Positions 45,901-51,730 of a DNA stretch of 64,000 nt are shown here, piece after piece (position 1 is the stretch's first letter; each line of letters opens with the position of its first letter). The DNA is taken from NCBI GenBank assembly GCA_917880885.1, contig OU862931.1:15015337-15079336 (forward strand). The letters run 5' to 3'. The notes beneath the pieces were generated by a model. That model saw only the letters and a list, made by a program, of their open reading frames with translations, ran no database searches and was not told the DNA's origin. Source of the DNA: Limnephilus marmoratus. Lineage: Eukaryota > Arthropoda > Insecta > Trichoptera > Limnephilidae. Made by a program: the position numbers and the translations under genes.

Positions 45901-47431
45901 ATACACGAGAGAAGGCATTGATGGTCTGAAAATAAAACCAAGGTTAGAGTAGATTCATTATAAAAATTATACACAATATTTAATTATTATACACTCGCAG
46001 TATGTTTAGATCAAAGGTTCTCAACGTTGGCGATGACGTCCCCTTGTGGTCGTTTGAGGCTTTCAGGGGGACCGTAGAAGATCCAGACAAAATTAGGGGG
46101 CTCAATGAGGGCGTGGGCAGAAAAAAAATTGGTCTAAAAAAGGCAAAAAACACGCTAATCACGAACTAATAAAGCAAAGTAAACTTTAACATTGGTTAAA
46201 TTTTGATAATTATTATGATTATGTATTATAATCATTTTTATTACATGTGCGAAAATTCACATATTTCGGTAGTTCGGGAAGTGGTTGAAAATTGAACTTA
46301 AAGATTCCATTACATTTATGGTAGGGCCACACTGCGGCCAACTTCCAACTTTAAACGTTTGGGCGATTGAGTGGAGGGGTAGTTCGTGCGTTGGAAGTTC
46401 GAGTTGGATGGTTGGAGTTCGAGTTGGCCCTGGATCGCCTCCGAGGCGATCGGCGATGCCGCGATGGCTGGTTCGTGCGAGTTGGCCCAACACATCAGTC
46501 TACGCAATATTATTATGGGAGAGTTGTAAAAAAATCGTTTGAAATTATTATTTTTTTAGCTTTACGAGTCGAAATCAATATTATGGAAACCGAAGCACCA
46601 CCTGCACAATTGTTTATTTATTTATGTATTTTTTCAGGTTCTCCATAATACAGTTATACAACAAATTATTACGGAGAAGATTACAAAATATATAAGAGAA
46701 AAAAAGGCCAAGGGGGCAGTTTCACTATGTTGAGACATATGTCAAAAGATAGTTACTAAACTCTCTTTAGGTAACATTGAAGATGTCAATTGTAGGCAAC
46801 TGATAAGAATCAGTTGTTTCGAGTCCGCCATTTTGGAGTTCGGATTTCGGAGTTGGAGGGTTGGTAGCAGCCACCACACGATCGGCCAACCTTCCAACTC
46901 CAAACTTCGATTTGGAAGTTAAGTTCGGAGTTGGAAGGTTAGCTTTGTTGTGGAGGAAGCATAAGATCTACATTAAATTGGATGACACGAAAATGGAGTT
47001 TGCAACTTTAATTTAAATTACCAACGACTTATCACTTACCACAACAGCGCCTTTTTTACAATTTTAATTTTTTAATATATTTTTTTTATATTAACGTTGT
47101 AGTTTAAAGAATGATTTTTTTAATAATTTTGGGCAACAGTACTCACTGGTGTAATGCATTGAATACCTACATCTGAATAATGGCGGTGGGTTGTTTCCAC
47201 TTCTTGAGTTTGGCATTCAGAGATTCAAAAAGACTCACAATCAAGTAGTACGTGTGCCATATTACCTGTGAGGGTACTGGTCCTCATTTCTGAACACCTT
47301 CTCGATGTCGTCAGGGTCCGCGATGAAGACGATGTCCGGCCTGCCCATGATGCCCGCCAGCTTCACGCAGGGACCGTAATTGTCATACAGGTAGCGGGAT
47401 ATTTTGTCCAACTGCTCTATGCGGAAGTGAC
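19388..47431 (-). CDS. Mitochondrial-clan cytochrome P450 gene, ten coding exons, 5' end missing
   Basis: Exons in transcript order: 47431-47266, 45925-45845, 45293-45177, 42125-42049, 36243-36048, 30582-30420, 22979-22810, 22113-22035, 21000-20749, 19498-19388. All boundaries are GT..AG and every split codon restores a sensible residue, giving about 470 residues. Visible landmarks are the I-helix FIVGIDT, K-helix ENFR (ExxR), FSPERW (PERF region) and the haem loop PFGYGKRMCLG with the ligand Cys, followed by basic residues (GKRFADLE) as in ferredoxin-dependent P450s. Order and sequence resemble the insect mitochondrial clan (CYP12/CYP49/CYP301/CYP334-like); the exact family cannot be fixed by eye. 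By family, the enzyme is a haem monooxygenase of the inner mitochondrial membrane fed by adrenodoxin; its substrate is unknown. The import signal and proline-rich hinge, about 70-90 residues, are absent from the assembled part. Introns are filled with transposons. No frame damage is seen, so it is probably functional. Confidence 0.93.
19571..19639 (-). repeat. Duplicated acceptor and start of the P450 terminal exon
   Basis: About 69 bp repeat of 19461-19529, offset by 110 bp with only a few mismatches. It copies the intron end, the CAG acceptor and the first 13 or so codons (MNQNFKVEYSHQN instead of MIQNFKVEYNHQK). It lies upstream of the true exon in the transcript, so the spliceosome meets it first. 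If used, reading stays open through the spacer and stops at a TGA formed at the true acceptor. Confidence 0.85.
19985..20520. other. GC-rich non-coding block in the last P450 intron
   Basis: GC-rich sequence (for example GCATCCGCGCCCCTAAGCCGG) in an AT-rich intron. No long frame in either direction. It could be the 5' leader of a retroelement, but no matching body follows except the LINE scrap at 20520. Confidence 0.45.
20521..20690 (+). pseudogene. LINE C-terminal scrap
   Basis: The plus strand reads LVPQWKRPRGRPRESWTDCV, a pattern (RPRGRPR..W.D) found at the very C-terminus of many LINE polyproteins. Very short; moderate support only. Confidence 0.45.
20749..21000 (-). CDS. P450 exon with PERF and haem-binding loop
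   Basis: The acceptor is TTTTCAG|ACCATG and the donor TGTAAG|GTAAGT, phase 0 on both sides, 84 codons. Motifs are FSPERWMK, a Ser/Gln-rich insert (SSTSSNDQSPDSRQNKES), then FSSLPFGYGKRMCLG with the proximal Cys, and KRFADLE. The hydrophilic insert before the haem loop is longer than I would expect for the family. Confidence 0.96.
22035..22113 (-). CDS. P450 exon (after K helix, beta-1 strands)
   Basis: The acceptor is TTTTCAG|AATGTT and the donor AAGGGG|GTGAGT. It encodes MFPTVLWNGRQLSKDSVIHG then YQIPKG. The pattern after ExxR (R-M-F/Y-P...G.. IPKG) is a standard P450 segment. Confidence 0.93.
22114..22809. other. P450 intron with C-rich runs and a MITE end
   Basis: At 22318 TAAGGGAGCGTCCATTAATT begins like the GGGAGCGTCC MITE ends common in insects, followed by C-runs at 22376. 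A second C-rich run is at 22735-22765. The other terminus was not found. Confidence 0.4.
22810..22979 (-). CDS. P450 exon (I helix end to K helix)
   Basis: The acceptor is TTGTAG|GTTTCA and the donor TTTAG|GTAAAT. It encodes VSTAVASTMYQLSQHQDVQD through LESMHYLKSCIKENF. The K-helix ExxR (ENFR) is completed by the Arg codon split across the next intron. Confidence 0.94.
22980..24060. other. P450 intron, no recognisable gene
   Basis: AT-rich. It precedes the 5' region of the LINE at 24060. No splice-compatible P450-like coding piece was seen. Confidence 0.4.
24143..25207 (+). CDS. LINE ORF1, gag-like nucleic-acid-binding protein
   Basis: 354 codons from an ATG (MAIEDLINTLKNEVQKIQTV). The first 120 residues are rich in Glu/Lys/Ile and look coiled-coil-like. 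Near the C-terminus is a row of zinc knuckles: CFHCCMFMHKAKRC, ICPHCTGDHILSKC and CVNC. By analogy with Jockey and I-type LINEs this protein coats the element RNA. The frame is uninterrupted, in contrast to ORF2. Ends 368 bp before ORF2, so the second ORF needs reinitiation or the gap may have grown by insertion. Confidence 0.8.
   Translation: MAIEDLINTLKNEVQKIQTVKDSKTKTNMEKTILDLDNEIKSTILIMQEQIIHLQDKLIEKNDQLVGNIEKIMKTAITPSYAQVVSTTKVMPQEERFSIIISSTKNNTKAEEIENIIKKEIKLNNLKIGINGLRKTKEEKIIISCPKKEYANILTDELKKLKNELVVNEVQKRRPKIIIKGLKSNLTEEEIVCGIINQNEGIEDVYKESEDNKITLIAEIKNTNINEKQRLFTNYIIETSGKMRKNLLALGKLNIQFQRVKIDDCSPLTQCFHCCMFMHKAKRCLHRTNPPICPHCTGDHILSKCPERENTTPACVNCIRQNTKYGEKKPYRPHGQQYFVQLSKQDAENCERSH
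25576..28558 (+). pseudogene. LINE ORF2, APE endonuclease and reverse transcriptase, broken
   Basis: Starts MTNSLFEDIDSSF. The endonuclease spans about residues 35-260 (LTILHLNIRSIYKNF, VGDTNID, DHIW, DHHTCIV). The RT follows: NYRPISLTSNIAKIFEKVVK, GTFVDLRKAFDSISHSNL, FGIPQGTVLGPILFIIYVND and catalytic YADDTAI, then KYLGVIIDSNLKW and LQYGILGWGGAF. Two in-frame stops (26914 and 27916) and a frame change near 28320 break it; otherwise the same frame runs from 25576. The final piece (GVKWFNQLPLNL.., stop at 28556) is in another frame. Recently alive, now dead. Confidence 0.88.
29167..30120 (+). mobile_element. Helitron-like element with nested MITE
   Basis: Starts TCTATATACATATAAAA and ends GCATGCCGGTTACCAGCTAG before T. 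The end shares GGCATTGCAACGCATGCCGG with 31857 and 37549. An internal purine-rich G/A tract is present. Interrupted by the MITE at 29513-29892. Confidence 0.5.
29513..29892. mobile_element. GGGGCGTT..TTACGTAACG MITE
   Basis: Ends GGGGCCGTTC and GAACGCCCCC, with GCGTTACG and inverted CGTTACGTAA motifs inside each end, and G-runs. Resembles the PIF-like MITEs at 15578 and 41065 in layout but is a different family and more degraded. Confidence 0.55.
30420..30582 (-). CDS. P450 exon (H to I helix)
   Basis: The acceptor is TTTTCAG|AGTATC and the donor GATACT|GTGAGT. It encodes VSLNHIEAAIQRTKDN through DPHVAVVMALEMFIVGIDT. VGIDT is the I-helix oxygen-activation motif with its Thr; the more usual form is AGVDT. 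The exon lies between Helitron-like elements. Confidence 0.94.
30583..31130. other. P450 intron between exons 6 and 5, no gene
   Basis: Contains GACGCTTGAAGCAAGCTTCAA (30827) and neighbours that echo the CAAGCGGCTTGA motifs at 32440 and 35310. Confidence 0.4.
31130..31857 (+). mobile_element. Helitron-like element interrupted by SINE A
   Basis: The interior GGTCACGCTATAACTTCAGA and the end GCATGCCGGGTACCAGCTAG match the other Helitron-like copies. A SINE A copy (31366-31752) lies inside. The 5' limit is uncertain. Confidence 0.45.
31366..31752 (+). mobile_element. SINE A copy 3
   Basis: A box region AGTAAGGCTCTTGACTC, B box GGGATCGAATCCC, then the shared body to GGGACTCTTGTGCAGTATTC. No long poly(A) remains. 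Confidence 0.8.
32385..32570. mobile_element. Foldback with TAGGCATAGAC ends
   Basis: TCTAGGCATAGACAAATGC (32391) and inverted GTCTATGCCTAGACGA (32542) bound a segment rich in GCTTGA/TCAAGC motifs. Part of it (GAGACTATCAAGCGGCTTG) recurs inverted at 35305, beyond the Penelope element. Confidence 0.55.
32850..32896 (-). ncRNA. Hammerhead ribozyme of the Penelope-like element
   Basis: Minus strand: stem I TTCAGTC pairs with GACGGAA (one A/G mismatch); core CTGATGA; stem II GGTAC-GGAG-GTACC; GAAA; CCGG forming a two-base-pair or dimeric stem III; TA just before the predicted cleavage. All conserved core bases are present. Location after the coding region matches the known placement of ribozymes in Penelope-like element terminal repeats. 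Confidence 0.8.
32985..35051 (-). CDS. Penelope-like RT with GIY-YIG endonuclease
   Basis: About 690 codons open. No ATG opens the frame: it can be read back to a TGA at about 35080 and the first Met is in QQEMELLSKGL, so the start is uncertain. RT blocks: ADKGNTVIIIDKVEYN, PRLYGFVKIHKANRPIRPVV, SFDVVNLFPSIPI, DGLAMGLPTSSLVADIFMNN and the catalytic KRYVDDIICIW. The C-terminal GIY-YIG domain is SGVYKISCNDCPAFYIGQTS followed by RNVETRVKEH. All catalytic signatures are present and no stop interrupts them, so the copy may be young or still active. It is antisense-free, on the same strand as the P450, within the intron between exons 5 and 6. Confidence 0.9.
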   Translation of the reverse strand: MCASNTNTHNQTTTSPQQKKFYERVQNLSSAQFSQQEMELLSKGLKYNLKYTNKTYNSAVENVAVDMETALFKAPKPYLYKSAEVLQNLIPRYQPKQNQENIQAKNIRDKLKKEDLILTRADKGNTVIIIDKVEYNHKINDFLKSDNFEILKVDPINKYQKTLKNTLNACKTPIFKDDTFHQVKFLTKNPKIPRLYGFVKIHKANRPIRPVVTCCNAPNYKIASILTKVIKNSNIFLPKHTIKNSHELINHLKDLTLPSNCKVISFDVVNLFPSIPIVECKNIINNLVNSSDIHKDFAADIIQLIDVCLNQNSFKYNNIMYRQRDGLAMGLPTSSLVADIFMNNFENNIFELKSPLIKNILLWKRYVDDIICIWSGTERQLNSFLLLLNSLHKQIQFTLEIGINSTLNFLDLTLSIIENKIHFNIFRKPTFTDTVIHNTSNHPTSHKHSAFHSMIHRLVTTPLSNVNYTNELNTIKLIAHNNGYETQLIDRILAKKLRSISINKYIYSSPISLNNNNLNREWRRILYINNLSSSCTIKFPPEIKPAFYTNNNLGKLLINAKDNEDILSHSGVYKISCNDCPAFYIGQTSRNVETRVKEHIRCLTSSGFSEFAEHLINKDHTFNRDTGIKVLHKNGIGLRLNNLEALEIKKSVNAKAEIINNQLNLTFSPIISMFPVIPLAPPPLPSHN
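35200..35345. repeat. Inverted partner of the foldback at 32385
   Basis: GCTTCAAGCGTCAAGCC and AGCCAAGCCGCTTGATAGTCTC are inverted relative to 32426-32445. The Penelope element lies between the two partners. Confidence 0.5.
35630..35800. repeat. GGGCCGGC-containing tandem repeat, about 65 bp
   Basis: Three degenerate units, each with TTTACTTCGAATATCTG-like sequence, AAAGGGCCGGC and CGAAAATT. Non-coding. Confidence 0.6.
35822..36034. repeat. 12-bp minisatellite beside a P450 splice donor
   Basis: About 17 units of GTCAACAGTCAG and variants (GTCAACAGTGAG, GACAACAGTCAA). Ends about 13 bp before the donor of the exon ending at 36048, inside the intron. Confidence 0.9.
36048..36243 (-). CDS. P450 exon (F/G region)
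   Basis: The acceptor is TCGTAG|CCATTG and the donor TGGAG|GTACAT. It encodes IASIALDTRLGCLDDKCPED then TQQLINAVTKFF through RSYISALDTIW. It is notably GC-richer than its surroundings. A 12-bp-period minisatellite begins about 15 bp inside the intron after the donor. Confidence 0.93.
36331..36450 (-). mobile_element. SINE A copy 4, fragment
   Basis: ACCTGGTTATTCAGATCTAG and AAGCCATTTCAAGC match the SINE A body in reverse. Neither tRNA head nor tail is present. Confidence 0.55.
36451..36915. other. P450 intron, no recognisable gene
   Basis: AT-rich. A short stretch near 36655 (AAGAAGAAGATGGAGAG) may be an old LINE scrap but cannot be supported. Confidence 0.35.
36916..37004. repeat. (TCTA)n microsatellite
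   Basis: Runs of TCTA/TCTT units, partly interrupted, ending where a Helitron-like element begins. Confidence 0.9.
37002..37549 (+). mobile_element. Helitron-like element with purine tract
   Basis: Starts TCTTATATAAATAAAAATG after A, then CGCATAACTTTCGAACGAC, and ends CATGCCGGGTACCAGCTAG followed by T. The middle (37216-37440) is a G/A-rich minisatellite of GGGAGGGGAAC-type units on this strand. Confidence 0.6.
38349..39486 (-). mobile_element. SINE A copy 5, split by a hAT MITE
   Basis: Reverse poly(A) TTTTTTTATAG, then CACAAGAGTCTCAGCTG..., body to GGTGGTCTTACA. After the MITE it resumes ACCAGGGCGATATTGAGAG and ends with a reverse B box GGGATTCGATCCC and A box TTGCGAGTCAA. Confidence 0.85.
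38576..39316. mobile_element. hAT-type MITE with exact 8-bp target duplication
   Basis: Starts CAGGGCCGGATTAACC and ends GGATAATCCGGTACTG, terminal inverted repeats of the CAGGGCCGG hAT type. Flanked by GTCTTACA at 38568-38575 and 39317-39324. Terminal GGGGCCCCTAGGCAATGCAC-like sequence is shared with the large array at 43388. No ORF. Confidence 0.9.
39620..40085. other. P450 intron, no recognisable gene
   Basis: AT-rich with no repeat or coding signal that I can support. Confidence 0.35.
40087..40655. mobile_element. MITE family C copy 3 interrupted by repeat B
   Basis: Family C left part (GTGAAAACTTCTTTAGCACC..GCGACAC, to 40148) and right part (AAAAAGAGACAGAC.. from 40493, to CTTCTACCGCATGTGAAC) are separated by a family B copy. 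Confidence 0.7.
40156..40490 (-). mobile_element. Repeat family B copy 5
   Basis: Begins CTCCACACAGGAGGCCCTGAG with a small hairpin (CCCTGAGG..CCTCAGGG) and ends GGTTCCCGAGGTGGCGGTAC. Has a deletion in the middle relative to 14945-15396. Confidence 0.7.
40668..41058 (-). mobile_element. Repeat family B copy 6
   Basis: CACCGTCATCTTTGGGG start, ACGGACATATGAATCCATCC, CTCTCCCGATCCGACCTGCC, TTCCCGGGACGACAGTACCC end. Nearly full length. Confidence 0.7.
41065..41221. mobile_element. PIF/Harbinger-type MITE copy 2
   Basis: Same inverted ends as 15578-15736 (GGGAACGTACCCATACTACG), 157 bp, flanked by TAA at 41062-41064 and 41222-41224. Confidence 0.88.
41225..41865 (+). mobile_element. Helitron-like element
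   Basis: Starts TCTTATTTCTTATATATAAA after A, with AAATCTCGAGAGCAGCTGAA, a purine-rich minisatellite at 41690-41820, and ends GCGGGAAAAAGCTAG before T. Confidence 0.55.
42049..42125 (-). CDS. P450 exon (E-helix region)
   Basis: Short 77-bp exon: acceptor ACAG|AGCACG, donor GAAT|GTAAGT. It encodes ARSIKDENQEMPADFMNELN then KWSLE, and the split codon becomes Ser. KWSLESIASIALDTRLG across the junction is strongly mitochondrial-P450-like and confirms the splice. Confidence 0.9.
42126..42833. other. P450 intron, no recognisable gene
   Basis: AT-rich, no supported features. Confidence 0.35.
42834..45000. mobile_element. Large foldback around a GGGGCCCC-rich array
   Basis: The left arm 42911-43246 (GTTCCCTTGATCAAATCC.. 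to GGCACCATGTAAGG) recurs inverted at 44657-44998 (GGTGCCATAG .. CAAATCGGATGTATAG .. AAAGGGAAC), at moderate identity. The left outer end is CAGTGGTGAACTAAGGGGGG, hAT-like. Part of the right arm is also duplicated directly (44440-44575 and 44812-44930). The centre is the array at 43388-44410. Confidence 0.7.
43388..44410. repeat. Tandem array of hAT-ended GGGGCCCC units
   Basis: Repeated order: CAGGGCCGGATTAAACATG or GACAGGCTTAAACATGTTGG, GGGGCCCCTAGGCAATGCAC, GTCTCGGGGCCCCTTTACC, GCCCCTACCCGATGCGGGG, GGCAGTTGCCTACAC, then ATGGACAATACGGCCCTGC. A longer block (43495-43580) recurs at 43731-43816, so there is higher-order repetition. Unit ends resemble both ends of the MITE at 38576. Confidence 0.85.
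45177..45293 (-). CDS. P450 exon (C-helix region)
   Basis: The acceptor is GTTTAG|ACAAGG. It encodes QGENWSSFRAKVQQAMLQPR and continues to EEAATALVD. The W..FR motif is the C-helix WxxxR, whose Trp and Arg contact a haem propionate in P450s. The donor is GACAG|GTAACA, and the split codon becomes Arg. Confidence 0.93.
45845..45925 (-). CDS. P450 exon (B-helix region)
   Basis: The acceptor is TTTTCAG|ACCAT. It encodes PSMPSLVYYKTVMRKDFF and GKYAGVLS, and ends at GT|GTAAGT, so the split codon becomes Val. The run YYK..RKDFFG is typical of insect mitochondrial P450s. Confidence 0.92.
45926..47265. other. P450 intron with hAT remnant and GGAAGTT-rich stretches
   Basis: At 46015 CAAAGGTTCTCAACG resembles a hAT terminus. 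46340-46440 and 46830-46950 repeat GGAAGTTCGAGTTGGA and its inverse CCAACTTCCAACT, suggesting arms of one large degraded inverted repeat. No gene. Confidence 0.45.
47266..47431 (-). CDS. P450 exon (first one found; beta-1 region)
   Basis: Begins after an acceptor reading ACAG|GTCAC, with two bases completing a codon that could be Gly (G|GT). It encodes HFRIEQLDKISRYL through DDIEKVFRNEDQYPH and ends AG|GTAATA. The block KLAGIMGRPDIVFIADPDD matches the early beta-sheet of mitochondrial P450s. It ends in codon phase 2, giving Arg with the next exon. Its 5' partner exon was not found. Confidence 0.9.
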
Positions 47432-47548
47432 CTGTAACAAAAAAAAAACAAATATCAGTTAAGAGGGAATAACCAGAGAAAACCGGAAATATGTAATTTT
47501 TAAATCAAATTTTAGATGTATTGACTTTTTTAGACAACAAAATTATAT

Positions 47549-47616
47549 ATTGATTTCGAAAGATTGTTCTTCCATCTAGTCTTTACTAGATAAAAGAACA
47601 ATCTTTCGAAATCAAT
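47549..47616. repeat. Short perfect palindrome
   Basis: ATTGATTTCGAAAGATTGTT and its inverse, arms of 23 bp around a 22-bp loop. Confidence 0.8.
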
Positions 47617-47726
47617 TTATAATTACCTCTGTAAACCTTTGTACGAATATATCATACCTTTGTATGATTTCAATTTTGAAAAAAATAAATTATTTTAGTA
47701 TATGGTTATACCGTAGGTGGTTTTTT

Positions 47727-47845
47727 TAACATTAACTCCACACAGGAGGCCCTGAGAAAAATAATTTCCCTCAGGACCTGTCATCTTTGAAGATGCTGTG
47801 TGGAGGGTCCTTTTGAAGAAAGGGAGGAGTGAACATGGGTCTTGA
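47727..47845 (-). mobile_element. Repeat family B copy 7, truncated
   Basis: CTCCACACAGGAGGCCCTGAG, the small CCCTGAG hairpin, TGTCATCTTTGAAGATGC; stops after GGTCTTGAAG. Confidence 0.65.
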
Positions 47846-48750
47846 AGAGACCCATATTGTAGGAGGGAGGAAGCATAGAGGCCGGCAAATCGTTTCACAG
47901 CCGAGCTGTTGAACTCAAGAACGAGTCATAGAAACGACCTGTTCTCATGTGACCAATGTCAACCGTTGACAGATTTGTTAAATTTTCAAACAAAGTTTTG
48001 TTATATACTACGCCCATTTCAAATCATATCATCATGCAGTAAAATAAATCAATAAATTATAGTATATAAACCTATTATTTATATTTTTATTAAGTTTATA
48101 TGTATGTTTTTTTTTAAATTACATTGTAAAACTACATATCTCGATACAAGAATGCCCTAGTGAGATATGCCGCTTATTTTTTTATGTATTTCTTATTTTT
48201 CAATAAATAAATAAATTGCATTGTTTATACAAATGTCATACAATGTTTCTATGACGGTTATCCTCCTTTTCTTGCCTAAAAACTAACTCGCTAATTAACC
48301 ATCGCATTTTCCGGCAGAGGTGGGTGACAAGAGTTGACAGTCACACAGCGACGTCCTAAAGACTCCTCGCTTCTTCCTCTTGCATTATTACTAATACACA
48401 CTTCTCCTTCACAAGATCTCTGGATTACAACTCTGGACTTAGGCCTCCTCCCTCCTCCCCCTAATTGTATCTGGTTTAACGATACTTAGCAGACTTCACC
48501 CGCTCCCGCCAAAGCCACCAATTTTATGGTCGTCAGGTGGGTGGTTTGGTATATTTATGGTCGTCAGCCTCATATGGTCGATAGGTATTACAGCAACACA
48601 ATATTTTCCGTCCAACCGTTCTGCATACCTAAATCGGAGGTTATTAACAGCCTTGCGTCTGAGCGGTTGAAATTTAAGAACCCGACTTCGAATATACTCG
48701 CATCTCTGACGCGCCTTATGCCTTATGCAAAACCATCTTCGTACTTGAAT
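47846..48750. other. No recognisable gene; region searched for the P450 5' exon
   Basis: No minus-strand Pro-rich hinge (PGP.PLP..G) with a suitable donor was found. ATTTATGGTCGTCAG occurs twice near 48520-48570. Confidence 0.4.
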
Positions 48751-48755
48751 TTTCG

Positions 48756-48945
48756 TTATTTGTTTTTGGGGTGTAAAGCCTCGTTGCGCTATCTCCTTTT
48801 TTAGCCAACGTTTCGAACAGCGTTACATCATCAGGGCAGATGTGCCACATGGACGGACATGGATGGACACATCTGCCCTGATGATGGACGCTGACGAAGC
48901 GCAACACGGTATAACACCCCAAAAACAAATAACGAAGATACTTTT
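48756..48945. mobile_element. Palindromic element with one hammerhead motif
   Basis: CGTTATTTGTTTTTGGGGTG at the left recurs inverted at 48918-48937. The two arms share ATCTGCCCTGATGATG around an ATGGACGGACATGGATGGAC centre. The right arm has lost part of its core. Confidence 0.8.
48801..48840 (-). ncRNA. Hammerhead-like motif, CGTT type
   Basis: Minus strand: stem I TGCC/GGC(T), core CTGATGA, a short weak stem II (AAC/GTT), GAAA, self-complementary ACGT, then UU before the predicted cut. Same family as the motif at 58682. Confidence 0.5.
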
Positions 48946-50220
48946 GGCCGTGAAAATCTAAAAACGTGACCCCTCTTCGTACTTCAAGTTTGTTAAAAAG
49001 CTACTTATGTAATAGAATCGAATTCAAGCCAGTAGCCAATAATGCCAAAAGATAGCGCCACTTGAGTTAGTGTGAGGAACGTCGCCTGGCCGGCGTAAGT
49101 ACTATTGGATTTGTAATTTCGTGAATCTCCCCGTATGGAGAGATTGATGATAATATATTATTATTATATATTATTATACGCGTCTACATAATATTATATA
49201 TGACGTCATTGCTTGTCGCGATTACTTTGTGCCGGTGACTAGCTGACACTGGATCCGAGGAACCGGCTATTTTTGGAACCAGTTCCTAGCGGATTTATAA
49301 AATGACCCAACGTAAACTGGGCGAAGCCGAACCAAAAGCCGCCAAAACTAGCAGCAAAAACCTGCGTAGCGTTAACTGCTAGTAAACAATTATTTCCTTT
49401 CCTAAATCTAGAGATTTGTCAGCTAACGATGAGCTATTTGAAGCACGATTGTATTCCCCCTGAAGAGAAGTGTTACTTTCAAATTAATTATCTGCACGAG
49501 TGATTTAATTGTTAATATTATTAATAATGTGGCTATTTGAAATGTTAACTTTGCTCGTTATTGTGAAATTGGATCAAAGCAAGCGCTTGGTCGCCGTTTT
49601 AGGCCAACGCGTGTCGTAACACACAACGATCAGGTTTTTAAGTAAACGGCAGGTTCAAAATATTATAATGAAGTGGGGACTTTCTCCAAATCAATTATAT
49701 ATACATAGGTGTGGTACCATCAATCACAGTTTGTCCGGTAGATTTCCCCGTCGGTTATTTATGAAGCTAACTCTCTTCAAAACAGCACCGCTACTTTGTA
49801 ACACGTTCTTTGTTAGGACTTTGTATTTAACCGCAAATATTTGTAATAACTATGTAAGGATATGAAAAAGAATATTGTATTATCTCGTAAATAATAAATA
49901 TAAAGTGAGTAAAAGAAGTTAATGTTGAATTTTATGTGTTATTTTAAACCACAAAGTTCTTGGTTCATTTCATGAATTATTATGTCAAACCACAACTTGC
50001 GTTCTACGAAAATATGTTATATGCTTGGTGTTGGCTAGATGGCAATAGTGACATACAATTTTGATAATCAATTTTGTTGATCCGTCAAATTCACCTTTGT
50101 TGATCCGTCGCTGGAGCAAAGTGCCATAGCTCTATTCACTTTTGTATAATAATAATAAGCCTTTTAATTCTGGAATTCTGTTAGGTATGCATACTAGACA
50201 TGTTCTAGTTTGTTATAATA
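48946..50220. other. No recognisable gene
   Basis: Mixed-composition sequence; TGACGTCA at 49201 is an isolated CRE-like octamer. No coding evidence. Confidence 0.35.
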
Positions 50221-50224
50221 TATC

Positions 50225-50650
50225 CCGAAGCTCAGTTCGCCTCTTGGTATAGGCCTCCTCTAACATTTTCCACTGGGACCTGTCACGCTCTACTCTTCTC
50301 CAAGCTGAACATGTACTTTCTTAGTTATTATGTTGTAAATTCATTGAATAAATATATATATTATTATTCGTCGAGGTCCTCTACTTCTCTTGCCATCTCT
50401 GGGATACCAGTCAGTGACATTTTTGCACCATTTCTCTTGTGGATCGCGGATCATGTTGTTCATCTCCACTTTTGTTGGTCTATTCGGGTAACTATATCGG
50501 CAACTTTAGTTTTTTCCCTTATTATGTTACATCTCACTTTGTCCTGTTTCCTTATTCCTGTCAAACTTCTCTCCATGGCTCTCTGGAGCGTTCCAACTTT
50601 TCTCTTTGGCGTTTGGTAAGTGCCCAAGTTTCACTTCCATATTAATTTTT
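50225..50650 (-). pseudogene. LINE C-terminal fragment, degraded
   Basis: The minus strand yields pieces such as WCKNVTDWYPRDGKRSRGPR and, after a small AT-rich insert, TGPSGKC/EEAYT-like sequence, matching the LINE tail that reads ..HI.R..DGRW...V..W.PR.GKR..GRP and DR..W..LEEAY. Several frame breaks. Confidence 0.5.
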
Positions 50651-51045
50651 ATATTACCCTAGTCCTTTTTACCCAAGTTTTTATATTTCATCCGTGGTAC
50701 CGTGTGTGTTAGAGAATCTCTGTAACTGTATGTGTAAAATGGGTTTTAGTACTAATGCACTGTGTGTGTGGTGTCAAAGATGCTAGTGGTATTTAAAACC
50801 TTTCCATCGTCCAACAATTTGTAGATGGTGGTTTTTGCAACTTCTATATCTAAGTCAACCACATAGTAGGGTGGTGGGGCATCGGGCCTGATCCAGTGGG
50901 GCCTGCAGTAGTGTTAATTTTGAGACCATTTAAAATGTTATTGTTTACTTTTAAGTGAGTTAAAATTAAAGGGATGAATGAATGAGAGCGCGAATGTGTA
51001 TACACCAATTGAAACACCGGTCATTTCTAATTTGGCTTAGGAGTA

Positions 51046-51438
51046 GACGGCCGGCGTAGTGCAGCGGTAAGGCGCTTGACTCGCATTCCGAAGGTAGCGG
51101 GATCGAATACCGGCGTGGCAAATAAATTTTATTTGATTAATTTGTGTATTTCACAATTTATTCATTTAAAATAATACATAGTATATTTGCGGCACGTTCC
51201 AGAGTGGAAGATACTCTCAGTATCCTGGTGTAAGACCACCATTCAGAATTGAAACGTTGCCTGAAGTGGCTTTCGCCGTGTTTGGTGACCAGATCTGAAT
51301 AGCCAGGTACTTCCCCACCTTCTCTCTCCCCCACTACTTTCAGCCTCACAACATACCCCAATTGGGGATGCTATAGTCTCATTGGCTCCAGACGGGAGCA
51401 GTTGAGACTCTTGTGCAGTATACATGTAAAAAAAAAGG
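51046..51438 (+). mobile_element. SINE A copy 6, best tRNA-like head
   Basis: GGCCGGCGTAGTGCAGCGGT (A box), CGGGATCGAATACC (B box), then the common body and CTCTTGTGCAGTATACATG with a short A-run. Confidence 0.88.
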
Positions 51439-51554
51439 AGTGGACAGGTCAGGTGTGTGTCGTTTATTATGTAAAGTGTTCAGTTCAAATCTATGTTATA
51501 AAGAAGGAGCTGGACTTCTCGATTACTTCCCCTGTTATATCAAGGGGTTCCATA

Positions 51555-51730
51555 CCAACTCTGAATGAAACCAACTCAGAAAACCTCAGAAAGGTCATTA
51601 AAAGCTATGAAAAAATAATTTTAAAATAGCTGGTAACCCTGACCTGACTTCATCTACTTAATCATTTTTTTATATTTTTTTATCATCACTCTTAATGACC
51701 TTTCTGAGGTGCTTCTGAGTTGTCGGGTCA
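51555..51730. mobile_element. Hairpin MITE (CTCAGAAAGGTCATTAA ends)
   Basis: ACCTCAGAAAGGTCATTAA (51582) recurs inverted at 51692-51710, with wider partial pairing from AACTCAG. Related to 16975-17185. Confidence 0.65.

Noticed and set aside
46285..46648. Overlapping Gly/Trp/Arg-rich frames
   Set aside because: They arise from repeated GGAAGTTCGAGTTGGA motifs rather than a gene.
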